From: Zarea fungicola
Lineage: Eukaryota > Ascomycota > Sordariomycetes > Hypocreales > Cordycipitaceae
Length of the DNA stretch: 40,067 bases
Assembly: GCA_900169235.1 (NCBI GenBank)
Contig: FWCC01000456.1
Location: 1-40,067, forward strand
Direction of reading: 5' to 3'
Part shown: positions 8,701 through 20,286 of the stretch, in pieces
Position numbering within the stretch: position 1 is the stretch's first letter
Layout: the number at the start of each line of letters is the position of its first letter
Program-made: the position numbers and the translations under genes
Notes under the pieces: generated by a model
What the model was told of the DNA's origin: nothing
Seen by the model: the letters and a program-made list of their open reading frames with translations, nothing else
The model's database searches: none

Positions 8701-10774
8701 ATGGTAGTCGCATCAGACCCCACCGTCACAGTGGATTCGGGATCAACTTCCGACATCTCATTCCCTGATAGTCCCATACCGGAGTCTTTTGATTCACACA
8801 CGCAAACTCCGCCGACTTTAAGTCATGCCGTGGCCAAAGGAATAACCAGCCAGCCGGGCGAGGAAGTGGTCGCCGCTGGAGTAAACACAAGCGATGGCGA
8901 CCAAGATGTCGCGTTTCAGCCTCACATCTTGGACATGTCAAAAGAAGATGTATGGATCATACTCCGCCGATTCAACCTCTTGGTATTTCGTGTGGTAGCG
9001 ACTACAAACTCCCCATTAAGCGGCTTAGACATGGGTCCGGCCGAGCAAGGGAGGACATCACCGGAACAAGTCCAAGCACAACTTGCACGTCTGTACATGA
9101 CTGTGATAATACAGTTGTTTGCTTTCTACAAGCACATGACTCGATTACGCTCCTGGAGGGAGCCGCAGAGAACGTCGATATTTTTATCCGTTTATGTTGT
9201 CGCCTGGCTTGCCAATCTTCTTGCACCAATCATGCTCGCCTTCCTCATGTTGATAATTCTTTCCCCTGATGCACGGCTTGCATGCTTCCCCTCTGTACCA
9301 CCCTCAATCGTCGATGCCACAACCGGTGGACTACAGAAGCCTCCAGCGGGCGTCCTGGCGTCCGAGACAACCGTCACAGGCGCCGCAGAGAACCACAGAG
9401 GCGAAGCCGTCGAGCACGAAGCACACGCCTTCATAACCAGCTTTGCCAAAGTATGTGAAAGGTTTTCGACACCATGTTAAATATAGTGACTTACACACCA
9501 TTCTTTTTAGTTGATTATGCGCATTACATCGGACAAAGACAGCAAGGAAAGTTCACCAGAGGATGATCCTTCGCCCGATATAGCCAAACTATCTGGCAAA
9601 GTTGCAAGTGCTAAAAGTAAGACGGATAAGGACGGAGACGCTCCAAGAAATGATAAAACAGAAGAGCCGATGAGGCACGCCATCGAGGACTTTGACCCGC
9701 AGCCGCTATTGGACCTGTTGTTCGCGTTTATCGATAATTGGGAACGATTTGGGAACGTGCTGAATCCGATCCCATTGTTTCCGGGAAACAAGTCCCGGAT
9801 GCTGCTCGCCGTTTGCCTTGTGCCACCGACATTGGGTACTCTGTGTTTGTCCCGCGATACGATGATGAAGAGCTTTCAACTGTTGCTAGGCCTTGTCATG
9901 TTTGGTAAGCCAGTCATTCGACGGGGCGGCGACTTGCTCAATCATTACTATCCCAGTTGGCGAAGCTACTGTGAGCTGCGCAATTCGATTCTAAAGGGAG
10001 CACCCACCAATGCCCAGCTCGCCATCACTATGCTCCGTGTTGGCGAACAAATCAGCTCGCCACTCCCTCCCCCAGCCGTTGTCCATGATTCTCCAAAGAT
10101 GGAAGCTACAGCTGATTCTGATACGTTGCTCCAGCTAGGTAGACAAGTTCTTGATTATTTCGTCGATAGTGTGAAAAATAACTGACCGCCACATAGGAGC
10201 CACCGATGAGGAGATTCACCAAGCCATCAAGCCAGACTCTCACGACAGCGGCGAAAAGAGTAGCGATGAACCGCGATCAAAGCGCCTGGAACGCTTCATG
10301 GGGTTTGTCAAGTCCAACTCAAAACGTGGCGTCAGTTTATTTCACAGAGCGGACAAGGTGCGTGCACATCATGGGAATACACATGCACAAGCGCGGCTTG
10401 ATCTTGGGCAGACCACGCGCCGGGTGCCGGACGCAGGCCCATTCAAGTTTCCGGCGCGCTTCAACAAGGCACCGGGGTACATACACATAGCTACCGCCGC
10501 CATGACGCCATCCGTGTCCTGGAGGAGCCATGATGAAAACTTGGAAACAGCGTGGGTCGTCATGGTCGATGACATTGAGGATCTTTCGAAAGTCGATGGG
10601 ATGAGCGTAAAGACGAAGCACTTTGTACAATGGGCCCTGGACCAAGAATCCGTGGATGGTCTGAAACTGAAAACGTCTAGTGGCGAGTGCTATCATCTGG
10701 ACCAAGTCGTCAAGCGTGATGAAGTTTTTAATCGCTTGATAGCAATGGGCAATCAAATCTGGGAGGTGTGTTAG
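8701..10774 (+). CDS. DUF3292 family membrane protein with C-terminal GRAM-like region
   Basis: Three exons, 8701-9450, 9511-10138 and 10197-10774, encode 651 residues. Intron 1 (60 nt) is GTATGT..TTTAG; intron 2 (58 nt) is GTAGAC..ATAG with an ACTGAC branch site. Phases match at both junctions. Hydrophobic segments lie at about residues 159-188, 346-364 and 372-382. A basic linker precedes a C-terminal module (about 525-651) with FPARFNKAPGYIHIATAAMT, then VVMVDDIEDLSKVDGM and FNRLIAMGNQIWE, the pattern I associate with fungal DUF3292 proteins and GRAM/PH-like folds. Function is unknown; membrane or lipid association is inferred. The frame is open upstream to another ATG at 8590, but 8701 is preferred because the added 37 residues look like leader sequence. 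Confidence 0.75.
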
Positions 10775-11012
10775 CTGAGAGTGCTTCCCAACTGCTAAAA
10801 TTGCAAATAAGGCACCAGATAGTATAAGCAAAAGGCACGGAATCTTTTATGCTACTCAACGTAGTAATTGTCTTAATTTTCTTAATTTTCCCATTTCTGG
10901 CCCAAAAGAGAAATTATGCTCTGATACTCTCAGCCTCTCGCAAAGCATCAACCACAGGCCTTCCATATCGCGACAAACGTTGCAGATACTACTATTGTAA
11001 TAATCAAGAGGA

Positions 11013-13031
11013 CTACAGAACGAGCCCCAGCTCCTGCCCGATGATTTCTGCCGCTCTTTCGCCCACAGCGAGGGCAGTGTTGTAGGTATTGGCCCCGACG
11101 TTCTCCGGCACGATGGAAAGATCTAACCAAGGATTAGCCTCTTACATGGTCGCAAAAAATAATCAGTTCGACCACCAAGTTAACTTACCTGCGCACTTCA
11201 AGTTCTGCGTGCCATGGACATTGAGATGCTTGTCCACCACGCCACCGCTTTCCCGCGGCGCCATCTTGCACGTACCCAGTGAATGCCAAGACGAGCCAAT
11301 GTTAGCGCGAATGAACTCTGCAATGGCCAGGTCGTCTTCCTCGTCATACTCGATCGGAGGCAGATTTCGACGCTGCTCCATGCTCTCGAAGCCACCCTCC
11401 ACAGCCGGCCCGCTCTGGCAGGCTGCCCTGCTGCCCTTTCGAAACGCGGGATGGCCAGGTGCATATTCACCAGCATATCTATCGGAGCGGCGAATAATCT
11501 CGCGCTGCTTCTTGTATGCCCAAACCTGCACCTTGACGTCAAACTCGTCGTTTAGGAACCCAGTATTAAAGGACGGGGCCATCTTTGGATCTGTGGAGTT
11601 GATGTGGACGCTGCCGCGCGAGCGTGGATAGGTCATGAAGGAAGCCGTGGTAATGTAATGCGTCGGGTTGTCCGCCGGCTCATTCAGAGCCGCGTGGTCC
11701 CCCAGGTAGCCGTTGAGCATGGGCATGATGAAGAGCGGGCGGGATGGCTGGTGCTTGTAGTCTCTGTCCCAGTGCGCCTGGAATTCGCTGCCGAGCTGTG
11801 CCACCTCGTCCTCCGACGGGCGGATCTTGCCACAGACATCAATGGCGTTCCAGCTTGTCTTGGTCGAGTTATCGGCCAGTGCCTGTGCAAAGTCCTCTCG
11901 GCCGCTGAGGAAGCCATCATACGAGTCTTTGCTGGTCCATGTGCTTTTGTATGGGTAAATCACTAAATGATGATCCTGGTAGTTTTCGCCGACACCAGGG
12001 AGATCGGAGACAACCTCAATGCCATGCGCACGTAAATGTTCGGCTTTGCCGACGCCTGACCTCTCGAGGATTGGAGCCGTGGCCAGTGCTCCGGCTGATA
12101 CGATGACGAGCTTTTTAGCGGCGATGAATGAAGAAGTAGTTTCTGACACATCCGATGTAGGTACGTATTCGACCCCGATGGCCCGCGCACCGTCAAATAC
12201 AACCTTTGACACAGTCGATTTGACTAGGAGGTGGAGATTTGGATACTTCCCAGACTGCATGAGAGGGTGGATATAGCAATGAGCCGCGTCTTGTCTCTTG
12301 CCGTCAGGGCCAATGTATTTAGCCCACAGTGACATGCCGTGCCCCTGGTTAAAGTCCTGCGCATCGTCGACATAGGGAACCCCGGCTGCCTCTGCGCCAG
12401 CCCACATGTCAGCATAGTTGATTGTGACCGCATGGGCCCCGTGAGTAATGTTAATTGGTCCCTCATGCCCATGTAATTCCTGGTTGATGCCATCCTTCTT
12501 CACTAGATATGTTTCCGCCTTGTTTGCAAGTGATATGAGTGTCTTTGCGTCCCACCCATCGGTGTTCCAGGAATCGTAGTCTGCAGCGGAAGCTGAACTG
12601 CTCAGTTAGTATGAGAAAAGATAAGCTTAGATGGCATAGACATCACTGCTCACCTCGGGTATACAGCAACGCATTGACGGATGACCCTCCGCCGAAAATA
12701 CCTCCAGCCTGGACAATGGCTTCGCGTCCAGCGAGGGCGGATTCCTTGTTTGCTTTGTAGAATATAACAGTTTTGCTGCTTGGATGCAAGTGGGTCCAGC
12801 ACATGGCTGGAGTTCTAATAGATATATCATCAAGATTGTTTTCTCCCTGTTCAATCAAGAGAATTGACAGACTGGGGTCGGCCTTTGCAAGACGTCCCGC
12901 AGCGACGCAAGCGACCGCACCGCCTAGTACAACAGTCAGGAGGATTTCTCTTGATGCTTGTAAAATTATAGATGATACTCACCACCAGCGAATACAATGT
13001 CATATTCGGCTCCGAGGTTTTGTTTGTCCAT
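11013..13031 (-). CDS. GMC oxidoreductase, alcohol-oxidase-like flavoprotein
   Basis: Four exons, 13031-12983, 12923-12654, 12592-11189 and 11122-11013, encode 610 residues; introns are 59, 61 (TACTAAC branch site) and 66 nt, all GT..AG. The N terminus YDIVFAGGGAVAC is the FAD dinucleotide-binding motif; GGIFGGGSSVNALLYTRA is the GMC signature; the C-terminal active site has His at about 543 (SSWHSLGTCKM) and the PENVGANTYNTAL segment, which carries Asn rather than a second His as in alcohol oxidases. Such enzymes oxidise primary alcohols with FAD and release H2O2. At 610 residues it is shorter than methanol oxidases (about 660), and it ends LVL, so no peroxisomal PTS1 is visible. The third Gly of the GxGxxG motif is Ala21. 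It is co-oriented with the downstream amidase. Confidence 0.88.
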
Positions 13032-13037
13032 GATTGC

Positions 13038-13090
13038 GTTGGAGGAGTATTCAACACTTTGCAGTTGGGAGGAGTATTCAACACTCTGAA
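13038..13090. repeat. 26/27-bp tandem repeat in the 5' leader of the GMC gene
   Basis: Unit 1 (13038-13063) and unit 2 (13064-13090) share GGAGGAGTATTCAACACT and differ by one inserted G and a few substitutions. They begin only 7 nt upstream of the start codon at 13031, so they lie in the 5' leader or core promoter. Repeated GAATACTCCTCC on the coding strand could be a paired regulatory site. Confidence 0.8.
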
Positions 13091-14184
13091 GTTGGTGGAA
13101 TGACGGCATTTATGCTACATGAGGTTTCAACCGGCTATTATAAATCTCGCGTGAAAAGAGGGACTATATTACATGACTCAGGTGGGCCTGAGAAGGAGGC
13201 GTCAAAATGTCAGACTGTCGGCGAATACCCATATTGGCGTACACCGTTATGTGTTGCTTTTGGGATCGACGCCAGGGTATAATCCGGGCCGAAGCTTGAC
13301 GCTGACATCAGCGGGACGCAAGCCAATCAGTCTACGACGAGGAATTTGAAATTGTTTTTGGTTCACCTGCCGTCGGACGCGATCAATCGCTCCTCACAGC
13401 TCAACATACTAGTGTGGCTTTCGACAACTTGCACGCCCTGTTGACACAAGCGCGAGGGCGGTTCGAATGGGTTTGTTCCGGCGCTACTCAAACGACGAGC
13501 GGGCCCAGTTGGCACATTCGGGTCGGTTTCGGCTCGGCTTTTTGTCATGTATTGGCCCAATGCCAACAGTAATACAATCCCGGCAGTCCACAAGGCTCAC
13601 CGCGCAGCATTGTCGCGCGGGAGGACTCAACGGCTAGTTACAGACAATGATAAGTCCACAGGTTAGCCAGCAAGGAATAAGCGTCACTTGCATGACTAGC
13701 CGTCCCAATCTCACGAAACACTGCCTCAAGAGACGTGCAGGAATTCAGCCGACACCAGCGGCAGATGTGGGTTGAGAGCGGATAGTGGAGCGGCCGAGCG
13801 TTCTGATCTAAACTTTTAATAAACACGGGCTGGGATTATGATACAACGCTAAGAATCTTTAGCTTCAATTTCTCCACAGCAGATTAACCTCTAGTGCCCC
13901 GATTGGGGGCTATGCCCAGTCCTCATGCACCCACTGTAGCGGTCAACGTGCCCAACCTGGAAACCAAGGCGGTTTGTGCCCTAGTACCGCGTTCTCGCAG
14001 AACATGTACTGACTGGAATGTAGACAAAACTGCCGGCCTTTGCTCATGACTTGGGTCCTTCTTTTTGTTGACGTATGGAGGGAGTTTGCCGCCACAAGCA
14101 GACGGTTCACTCCTTTGCGCAGCTGCCTGTATCTGGAAGAAGTCCAGGTTGTATACGAGAAAGGGCCGACTGATCCACTGACCA
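13091..14184. other. Intergenic between GMC oxidoreductase and amidase
   Basis: This is the upstream region of the GMC gene and the 3' flank of the amidase. A TATAAT-like sequence lies near 13138-13148 on the minus strand. A 76-codon frame at 13593-13363 begins with a hydrophobic stretch but is otherwise unsupported. The sequence around 13340-13620 is noticeably more GC-rich than its flanks. Confidence 0.4.
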
Positions 14185-15774
14185 TTACATCCTTCCATTA
14201 TAGCTGCCTTCTCTGAGGAGTGCATCGCCAACAATTTTGCTGATTCTCAACAGGTGCTGATCTCGAAACCGCGGGGCTACTAGGGAAAGCCCGATAGGCA
14301 TGCCATGTGCTCCGGTAAATGCAGGTATATTAACAACGGGTACATGAAATCCCTGTCGCCGAGTTAGTCACATAAGGAACTAGACATTGTGCCAGAAATA
14401 GAGTGTGCTTGCTGTCCATAGTGTATTGAAAGTCGCGGAGCCCATATCGTCAAGCCCGAGAGGAGCTTCATCCACGGCACTAGGTGTAAGGATAACGCAG
14501 TACTGGGCCGCCAGCTCGTTAACTGCGGATCGCATCCTCGCGTAGGCTTCAGAAGCCTCAATGTAGTCTTTTCTAGTGTAATTTCCCGTGTTTTCAACCA
14601 GATGGCAGATTTCCGTGGCGAGATTTGCCTTATCCACTCGATATTCCCTGAGAAAAGATGCTTGGGCTTCGCTGTTGATGATTACTCTCTGTATTCGCTC
14701 CAATCTAGCTAGGTCATCGACCTCCCGTCCAAGTGATACGTCTACCACTCGTGCCCCCTTATTTCGGAGAATCTCAGCGGCGTCTACCATGGCCTTTACG
14801 GTGCCAGGTCCAGCTAGATGCCACATCGGAGTTTTGACCAAGGCCACGGAGATGTCTGCAAGCGCCGCATCGTAAGGAGGCCGGTCATCTTGGAGGGCAA
14901 AGATATCGGCAAGTAGCTGCAAATCGTCGACGCTCCGCGCAAAAAAGCCAAGAGTATCAAAGGTAGGCGCGAATGTCTTCTGACCCTCCAGAAGAATAGC
15001 ATTGTAGGTCGGCTTCATAGCAAAGACTCCAGTGAAGGACGCTGGGCGAATAATACTACCACCAGTCTGTGCCCCCAGACTGAGTGGGACTTGGTAATTG
15101 GCCACAGCTGCCGCAGATCCACACGAGGAGCCACCTGAGGTGCGATTGGGGTCGTGTGGATTAGTGGTGGGCGGTCCCGAGTTAGTCACGGCAAACTCTG
15201 TTGTAGTTGTTTTGCCTGTCGAAGCATTAGATTGGCAAAGACGTAAAGGGAGCAAGGGATTGACATGGACCAACCGAGTATGAGAGCCCCCGCAGCTCGT
15301 AGAATAGCCACCGCAGAGGAATCAAAACCGGAATGATGGCTCTTGTATATGGGCGAGCCAAATTGCGTGGGCATATCTAGACAAGTCATCAGGTGTGTAA
15401 CTTTGACGATAAAGGCTCAGTTTACCCTTGGTATTCATAATATCTTTGATGCCAATCGCAAGCCCATGTAATGGCCCTCTCTGGCCGTGAGGAATCTCGT
15501 CCAGGGCCCGGGCTTGGCTGAGGACGAGAACGGGGTCTGGAGCCAAAATCAGCACATGTATTTCGCTCCGCCCGAATGTCGCAAAGACGGTGTTGGGAGA
15601 TGAGGGGCGGAGAAGCTCACCGAGAAAGGCCCAGGCTTTGACAATACTGTCACGCTCCTCGATCCGGCCCAAAAGAGAGATTGCGTATTCCTCCACAGTG
15701 ATGCTGTTATTCCGGAACAGAGCTCGGACTTGCGTCGCACTTAGGAGGTACGGCTTCGCCATAGTTTTCGACAT
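14185..15774 (-). CDS. Amidase signature family enzyme
   Basis: Five exons, 15774-15621, 15536-15426, 15376-15275, 15215-14413 and 14352-14185, encode 445 residues. Introns are 84, 49, 59 and 60 nt; the last starts GC instead of GT. Phase and family alignment support every junction (…AWAFL-DPVLVLSQ, NTK-DMPTQFGS, ALILG-KTTTTEFA, LWT-GFHVPVVN). The Ser-Ser-Lys triad is intact: Lys82 in GIKDIM, cis-Ser152 in GGSSCGS and nucleophile Ser176 in TGGSIIRPAS. The 24-residue spacing between the serines equals that of FAAH. The enzyme should hydrolyse a carboxamide; the substrate cannot be read from the sequence. No signal peptide is seen, so a cytosolic location is likely. The start could also be Met5 at 15762. 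The first intron is a multiple of three without an in-frame stop, so its retention would insert 28 residues. Confidence 0.88.
14353..14412 (-). other. Non-canonical GC-AG intron in the amidase gene
   Basis: On the minus strand the intron starts GCAAGC at 14412 and ends CGACAG at 14353, with CTAAC about 13 nt before the acceptor. This junction restores TLWT-GFHVPVVN, the arrangement expected for the family. The only nearby GT would use a poor GTCTAG donor and insert ten unrelated residues. Confidence 0.75.
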
Positions 15775-16629
15775 CGATGATGGTTGGAAATGTGATGGTG
15801 CCCAAGGCCAAGGTATAATGGAGATGAGATCAAGCTGACACGGAAGGGTAAAATACTAAAGTTGAAGACCGAATCAAAGTATGCACCGCAGATTGGGGAA
15901 AACAATGAAGACAGGAGGAAAGCGACCCAATTCTGCATCGCCAACGGTAGTTAAAAAAAACTTGGAGCGGAGCAGAAACCTGTACCTTTCTTTGTCCCAG
16001 CGATGCGGCCCCATTGGTCGAAACCGCGCAAGCCTTGTTACAAATATTTGTTGCGTCATGGAGGTGATTTTATGCTATGAAAGGGTGGCGTTCGGTTGTA
16101 ACGATACACTGCGACATGATGACTGGCAGGTGTAGTAATGACCATGACATTCCTGCCAAAACTGTTCCCCAACCAGGCACTCTCTTGGTAAATCCACGCG
16201 TCGGTGTTAGAGGAGTGAAAGCGTCGATGTCGTCGGGGCATGTACGGCGGAGGCAGCTGCTGGTGTAATGTGGTCAGCTCACAAAGTCTTCCAGGAGACC
16301 GGGGAGTCATTCTCAGTTGCAGGCAGCGTGATGTCTCTCATCTTGGCAGAAACACCGCTCTTTGGAGCATCTCAACAGTGAGGGATCACAGGAATGAAAA
16401 TACCGCGAATCCGAGTACACTCCTCCCAGAGATGCAACTGGCTGAGGCGCACAGCTTGTCCAAAAGCTCTCCGGTAACCAGGCGACCCTTATTACTTCTG
16501 TGGATACAACAGTGATTGAAAAGAGAAAGTAAATAACGTCGGCCACCCCCTTACCGGTCGCCCCCACGACATATTGGCTATCATTTTACACCACAGACAG
16601 AGATATTATGCGCCCATAATAGCAGTATT

Positions 16630-16645
16630 ATTAATACGTATTAAT
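16630..16645. repeat. Perfect 16-bp palindrome ATTAATACGTATTAAT
   Basis: An uninterrupted self-complementary sequence at the edge of the AT-rich desert. It could be a chance product of composition or a dimeric protein-binding site. Confidence 0.5.
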
Positions 16646-19248
16646 TAGCTTAAAAGTTGATAATTTAATTCTAATTATCAGTATGAGAATATTTTTTGAA
16701 AGCTTAGAGGACTCTTCTGGACCTTGCTAGATTGCTGTCAAAATAGAAAATCAAGGATAAACATGAAGTCAAAATAAATTCTACTAGCCGCGGTAAAGTA
16801 AGAATATTAATAAAAATATACTAATAAACTTATAAGTATTAAAGTATCCCATGTAAGAGGTTTAAAAGCTATATATAAATGGTTCACACGTAAGTAGAGT
16901 TTCCTGTCCAGTGTTTCTGAAATCTGAATCCGGAATGTCATGCGCTGGAGGAGCTGCAAGATACACAACAGGCCTGTCTCGGACAAAATTTGCAGTATAA
17001 GAGAACAGTCCAAGCTAGACACGCTATTGGCGTACTGAAATAGTCCTCAGAGCCCGTACCTTATATATGAGGTCGGGCACATGACGAGCCACAACATGCC
17101 CACTACCGTTGACGCCCACCTTCGTTTCGCAAACCTGCAACCGCGATAATGGTACTAAAACAAGCAATTTCGCGAGTTGGATGCTAAATCTCCCATGGCG
17201 GCGCTTACACCAATACTTGAGATTTTCCTCTCATGATAGCTGAGTGATTCGGGCTCTGTGCTCAAGAAGGATGGAGTCTGAGACTCGCTGCGTCATTCAT
17301 GATCCCTAGAGAAAGCCAAGTGGTGGAAACGAAGCAGCAGAAGAGTACTGAGCAATGCTCACATTCCTGGTCAGCCTAACGCGGTGGCACGTTCCATATG
17401 AATTGTTCTTCCTAAATGGCCAACTGTTACAGACGAAGAGCTACAAGCTGGCTTCAACCAGAGAAACCGGTATAATTCCAGGATGCTACATACGAGAAGG
17501 AGGAAAACCTGCTTTAGTTATAATTTTAGCAACGGCCTAAAACTATCCGCGTGCTATAACAATGCAGTTCAGGTTGCATATTATTCCCGGCTGCTCTGCA
17601 GCAAGCAAGGCTCAAGCTAAGATACTTATAAATGTCCAAAATGACCGTCTTTGCCTCATGTAAGCCTATAAAAGGTCATATTTCCATTTCTGCCCCTGTC
17701 CTAGTTTTTACCTTGGCAGTCCGTGTTCTCATGCAATACTTGCATTAGCTGGCTTGCTCGGAGCCGATTCCTCAAGTGTGCAGCGTCCCATCTACAACGG
17801 TCTGAAGCGGTGCCTTGTTAGTAGCAACACGACTGTTGTATGTCGTGTTCTTGTTCGTCCTAGTTATAATTATTACATTTTTGCGATAAAATAAGCCCTC
17901 ATCAATGTGAGAAATATATGGACACCGTCTTCAAAGATAATACGTCACGGACGGGTCTAGGCCCGCTACGTTTTGTTCAGCTCTGCTAAGCATGTACGAT
18001 GACGGATTTAAGCTTGTTAAATGTGAGTATGCAAAACCTGCTAAAAATAAGACTGGGGATACAGCGAGGCAGCGTATTGGGTCGAGCAGCTGCTAGTTGT
18101 AAAAGTGGCTAATCATGGAGCTGATTCAAGGTACAGTATGCTGTCTTACCAGCAGTGTAATGGAGTACATGAGGAGAGGGAGCCAGATCAGTGAGCCAGT
18201 GAATGTTTAGTGCCTGATTGCCTTTAAAAAGCGGCAGGGAAAATTGTGAACACCTAGATATACCTGACACGTTATATTTAACCAGTCCTAATATTAGCTA
18301 GGTCCCTGCTCTCCAGACAGTAACGAAAGTTATTTTTCAGTCAAGTATCTTTGAAGTTGCGTAACGATGCATTAAAAAAAGCTATAACTGAACCTAAAGC
18401 CAAGAAAGTAGCCAGAAACAAGAAAATTACTAGCAATAGGAAAGTCACTAAAGAGTTAAACGCTAGGTATTGTCCAAAATCTAGCTAATGTAAGATTTTA
18501 TCAGACTGACCCCTATTCAACGACTCACAGCCAAAGCCCACGCTAGATCCATACATAGACTGTCAAGGGAAAGAATTGTGTTCATGGGTTATAGAAGTAA
18601 AGAAATGCCACAAGGCAGCCGATAAGTTAAGATGTGACGAAAGGATGTATTGGGTGGAGAGCATAGCACTCTAGGAGCAGACCCTCGACAATTTTTGCAG
18701 CACCAGTTCTGCACCATGAGTAGCACGCAGTACCGGGCGATAATAACGCGTACAACCTACACACACGGGTGTGCGACCGTGTCCACCTGCTTCAGGAGGG
18801 ACGGCCGCGTGGCGTACTAGGTGTGTAGGCCCTGTCAAAGGCGACGATCTCGTAAGTCATGAGCCGCACGCTGTCATTTTAGAAAGGCTCATTAGGTCAA
18901 CCACAAGGCTTTAGCTATCGGAAAGATGAAGTTTACTGCTGTGACCTTACTTGGACCAGTCATCCGCAGAGTCTGAGACTAGCCAGATTGCAGTATGTTA
19001 CCTTCCCTCATTTCTCAACCCCACCTTCGTGGTCTGACGTCTGTGGGTACGATCAAAAGCAGTTACATTGCACAGACTGAAAGGTGCTTCTCTCAGCAAG
19101 TATGCAAAATGTAGCTTGATGATATTCAAAAGGAAGCTGTCAATGAGGGAGGAAATCATCCCCTGTAAACAGGAAACAAAAAATCAAAAGAAAACAACAA
19201 ACTATCTACAGCCACCTTATGGCCTAAATTTTCCGATATTCTTTGCAG

Positions 19249-19303
19249 GCGTCAGGCTTCCATGCATATGTTGTTTGACAAACAAGTCAACAGGCACAAC
19301 AAC
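19249..19303 (+). repeat. Dispersed repeat fragment, copy 1
   Basis: It shares GTCAGG, GTTG and a perfect 18-nt core TTGACAAACAAGTCAACA (19275-19292), followed by ACAACAA, with the segment at 26811-26866. The similarity is interrupted by scattered substitutions. The core is itself an inverted repeat (TTGAC/GTCAA). It is probably debris of one transposable element family. Confidence 0.55.
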
Positions 19304-19902
19304 GTCGCTTCTGGTACAGTTTGACGTACTTGTGCGGCTGTATTCCGCAGCCAGTGTAGCTGCTTCGTGTCCAAACGCTGCAAGTCATTGTAAAAGGGCA
19401 GTTTCTCACATTATACAAAGAAAATGTAAGGATGATGGCATCGTCATTGGCACTATAGCAGCGGGACCACTGGAGTAGTCCTTGCGCATGCAGGCCAACG
19501 CGGGCAGCACCGGGAGGAGAAGGGCGAGTTGGCGGGGAATCGATCGCGTCGACGAGTTAGCGGATCACTGCGAGAATTACAGGACTTAGCTGCAAAAATC
19601 TGCTTGATTGCTAATTTCTACCATAGTATCATACAGTAGGGAGCACACACGCCCTGCGTCCCTGACATCCTAGGCCATCAGGTCAGATGTACGGACGCAA
19701 CCAGAACACTTTTCAGATCCATGGATTCCTCGTGTGCGTCGGCGTTACGTCTTAGTATTGTCGTAAATTTGTATATAGTTGGACCGTAAAACCCGACAGT
19801 TTTCATAGGTCGCACTGTGTTCAAAGACAGACAAAAAGAGGCAGCCGACGCTCTTGCGAGCGCCATTTGCCTCTTGGATTGGAATTCACTGGCGTTAATA
19901 AC

Positions 19903-19924
19903 ATCAAATCAAATCAAATCAAAT
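19903..19924. repeat. (ATCAA)n pentanucleotide microsatellite
   Basis: About 4.4 perfect ATCAA units. The same pentamer family, in reverse complement, recurs at 39529-39578. Confidence 0.85.
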
Positions 19925-20286
19925 ATCATAATCTATGGAAAGCTGGAAATGGGTATAAGTTGCTCTATCGGAATTACTCGAGGGGACTCGTGTCTCGCAA
20001 TATCACAAGTTAACTAGCGGAGAGATAGTAAAAAAAGGATAGAGAAGTGCACAAGCTTTTTGGTTTTATACATAAAACAATGAAGAAATAATAGACAGTC
20101 CCCCACCAAGACACACGGAGCATGGGGCAGCAGTGCCATCCATAACTCGACATGCCTTCCTGTAGCTCATAATAACTCAAAGATGGTGTGATTGAAGGGT
20201 GACCTTGCTAAACTTCGCTGGACTTGAAAAGAATTAATAAAAAATTACCCAGTCGCCGGTAAACTCCTGTAAACCTTTGTGAACTC

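Larger units (their letters stand above)
15775..20286. other. 4.5-kb AT-rich gene desert
   Basis: No frame shows a recognisable family. Sequence from about 16.6 kb is markedly AT-rich with many TA dinucleotides and short interrupted frames, as in RIP-degraded or neutrally decaying repeats. The longest frame (19068-19478, plus, 136 codons) overlaps a dispersed repeat fragment and matches nothing I recognise. A perfect 16-nt palindrome, a pentanucleotide run and a partial inverted repeat are listed separately. Confidence 0.5.

Noticed and set aside
13440..13490. tRNA suspected from a GGTTCGAAT B-box-like sequence
   Set aside because: No matching A box, acceptor stem or T-stem pairing could be found in the flanking sequence.
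13363..13593. 76-codon minus frame with a hydrophobic N terminus (MWTAGIVLLLALGQ)
   Set aside because: Resembles a small secreted protein, but nothing beyond the first 20 residues supports it; it lies upstream of the GMC gene without promoter or homology evidence.
19068..19478. 136-codon plus frame in the AT-rich desert
   Set aside because: No family motif, overlaps a dispersed repeat fragment, and composition matches the non-coding surroundings.
16600..20280. Intact transposon in the AT-rich desert
   Set aside because: No reverse transcriptase, integrase or transposase motif, terminal inverted repeat or LTR pair could be recognised; only degenerate sequence is visible.
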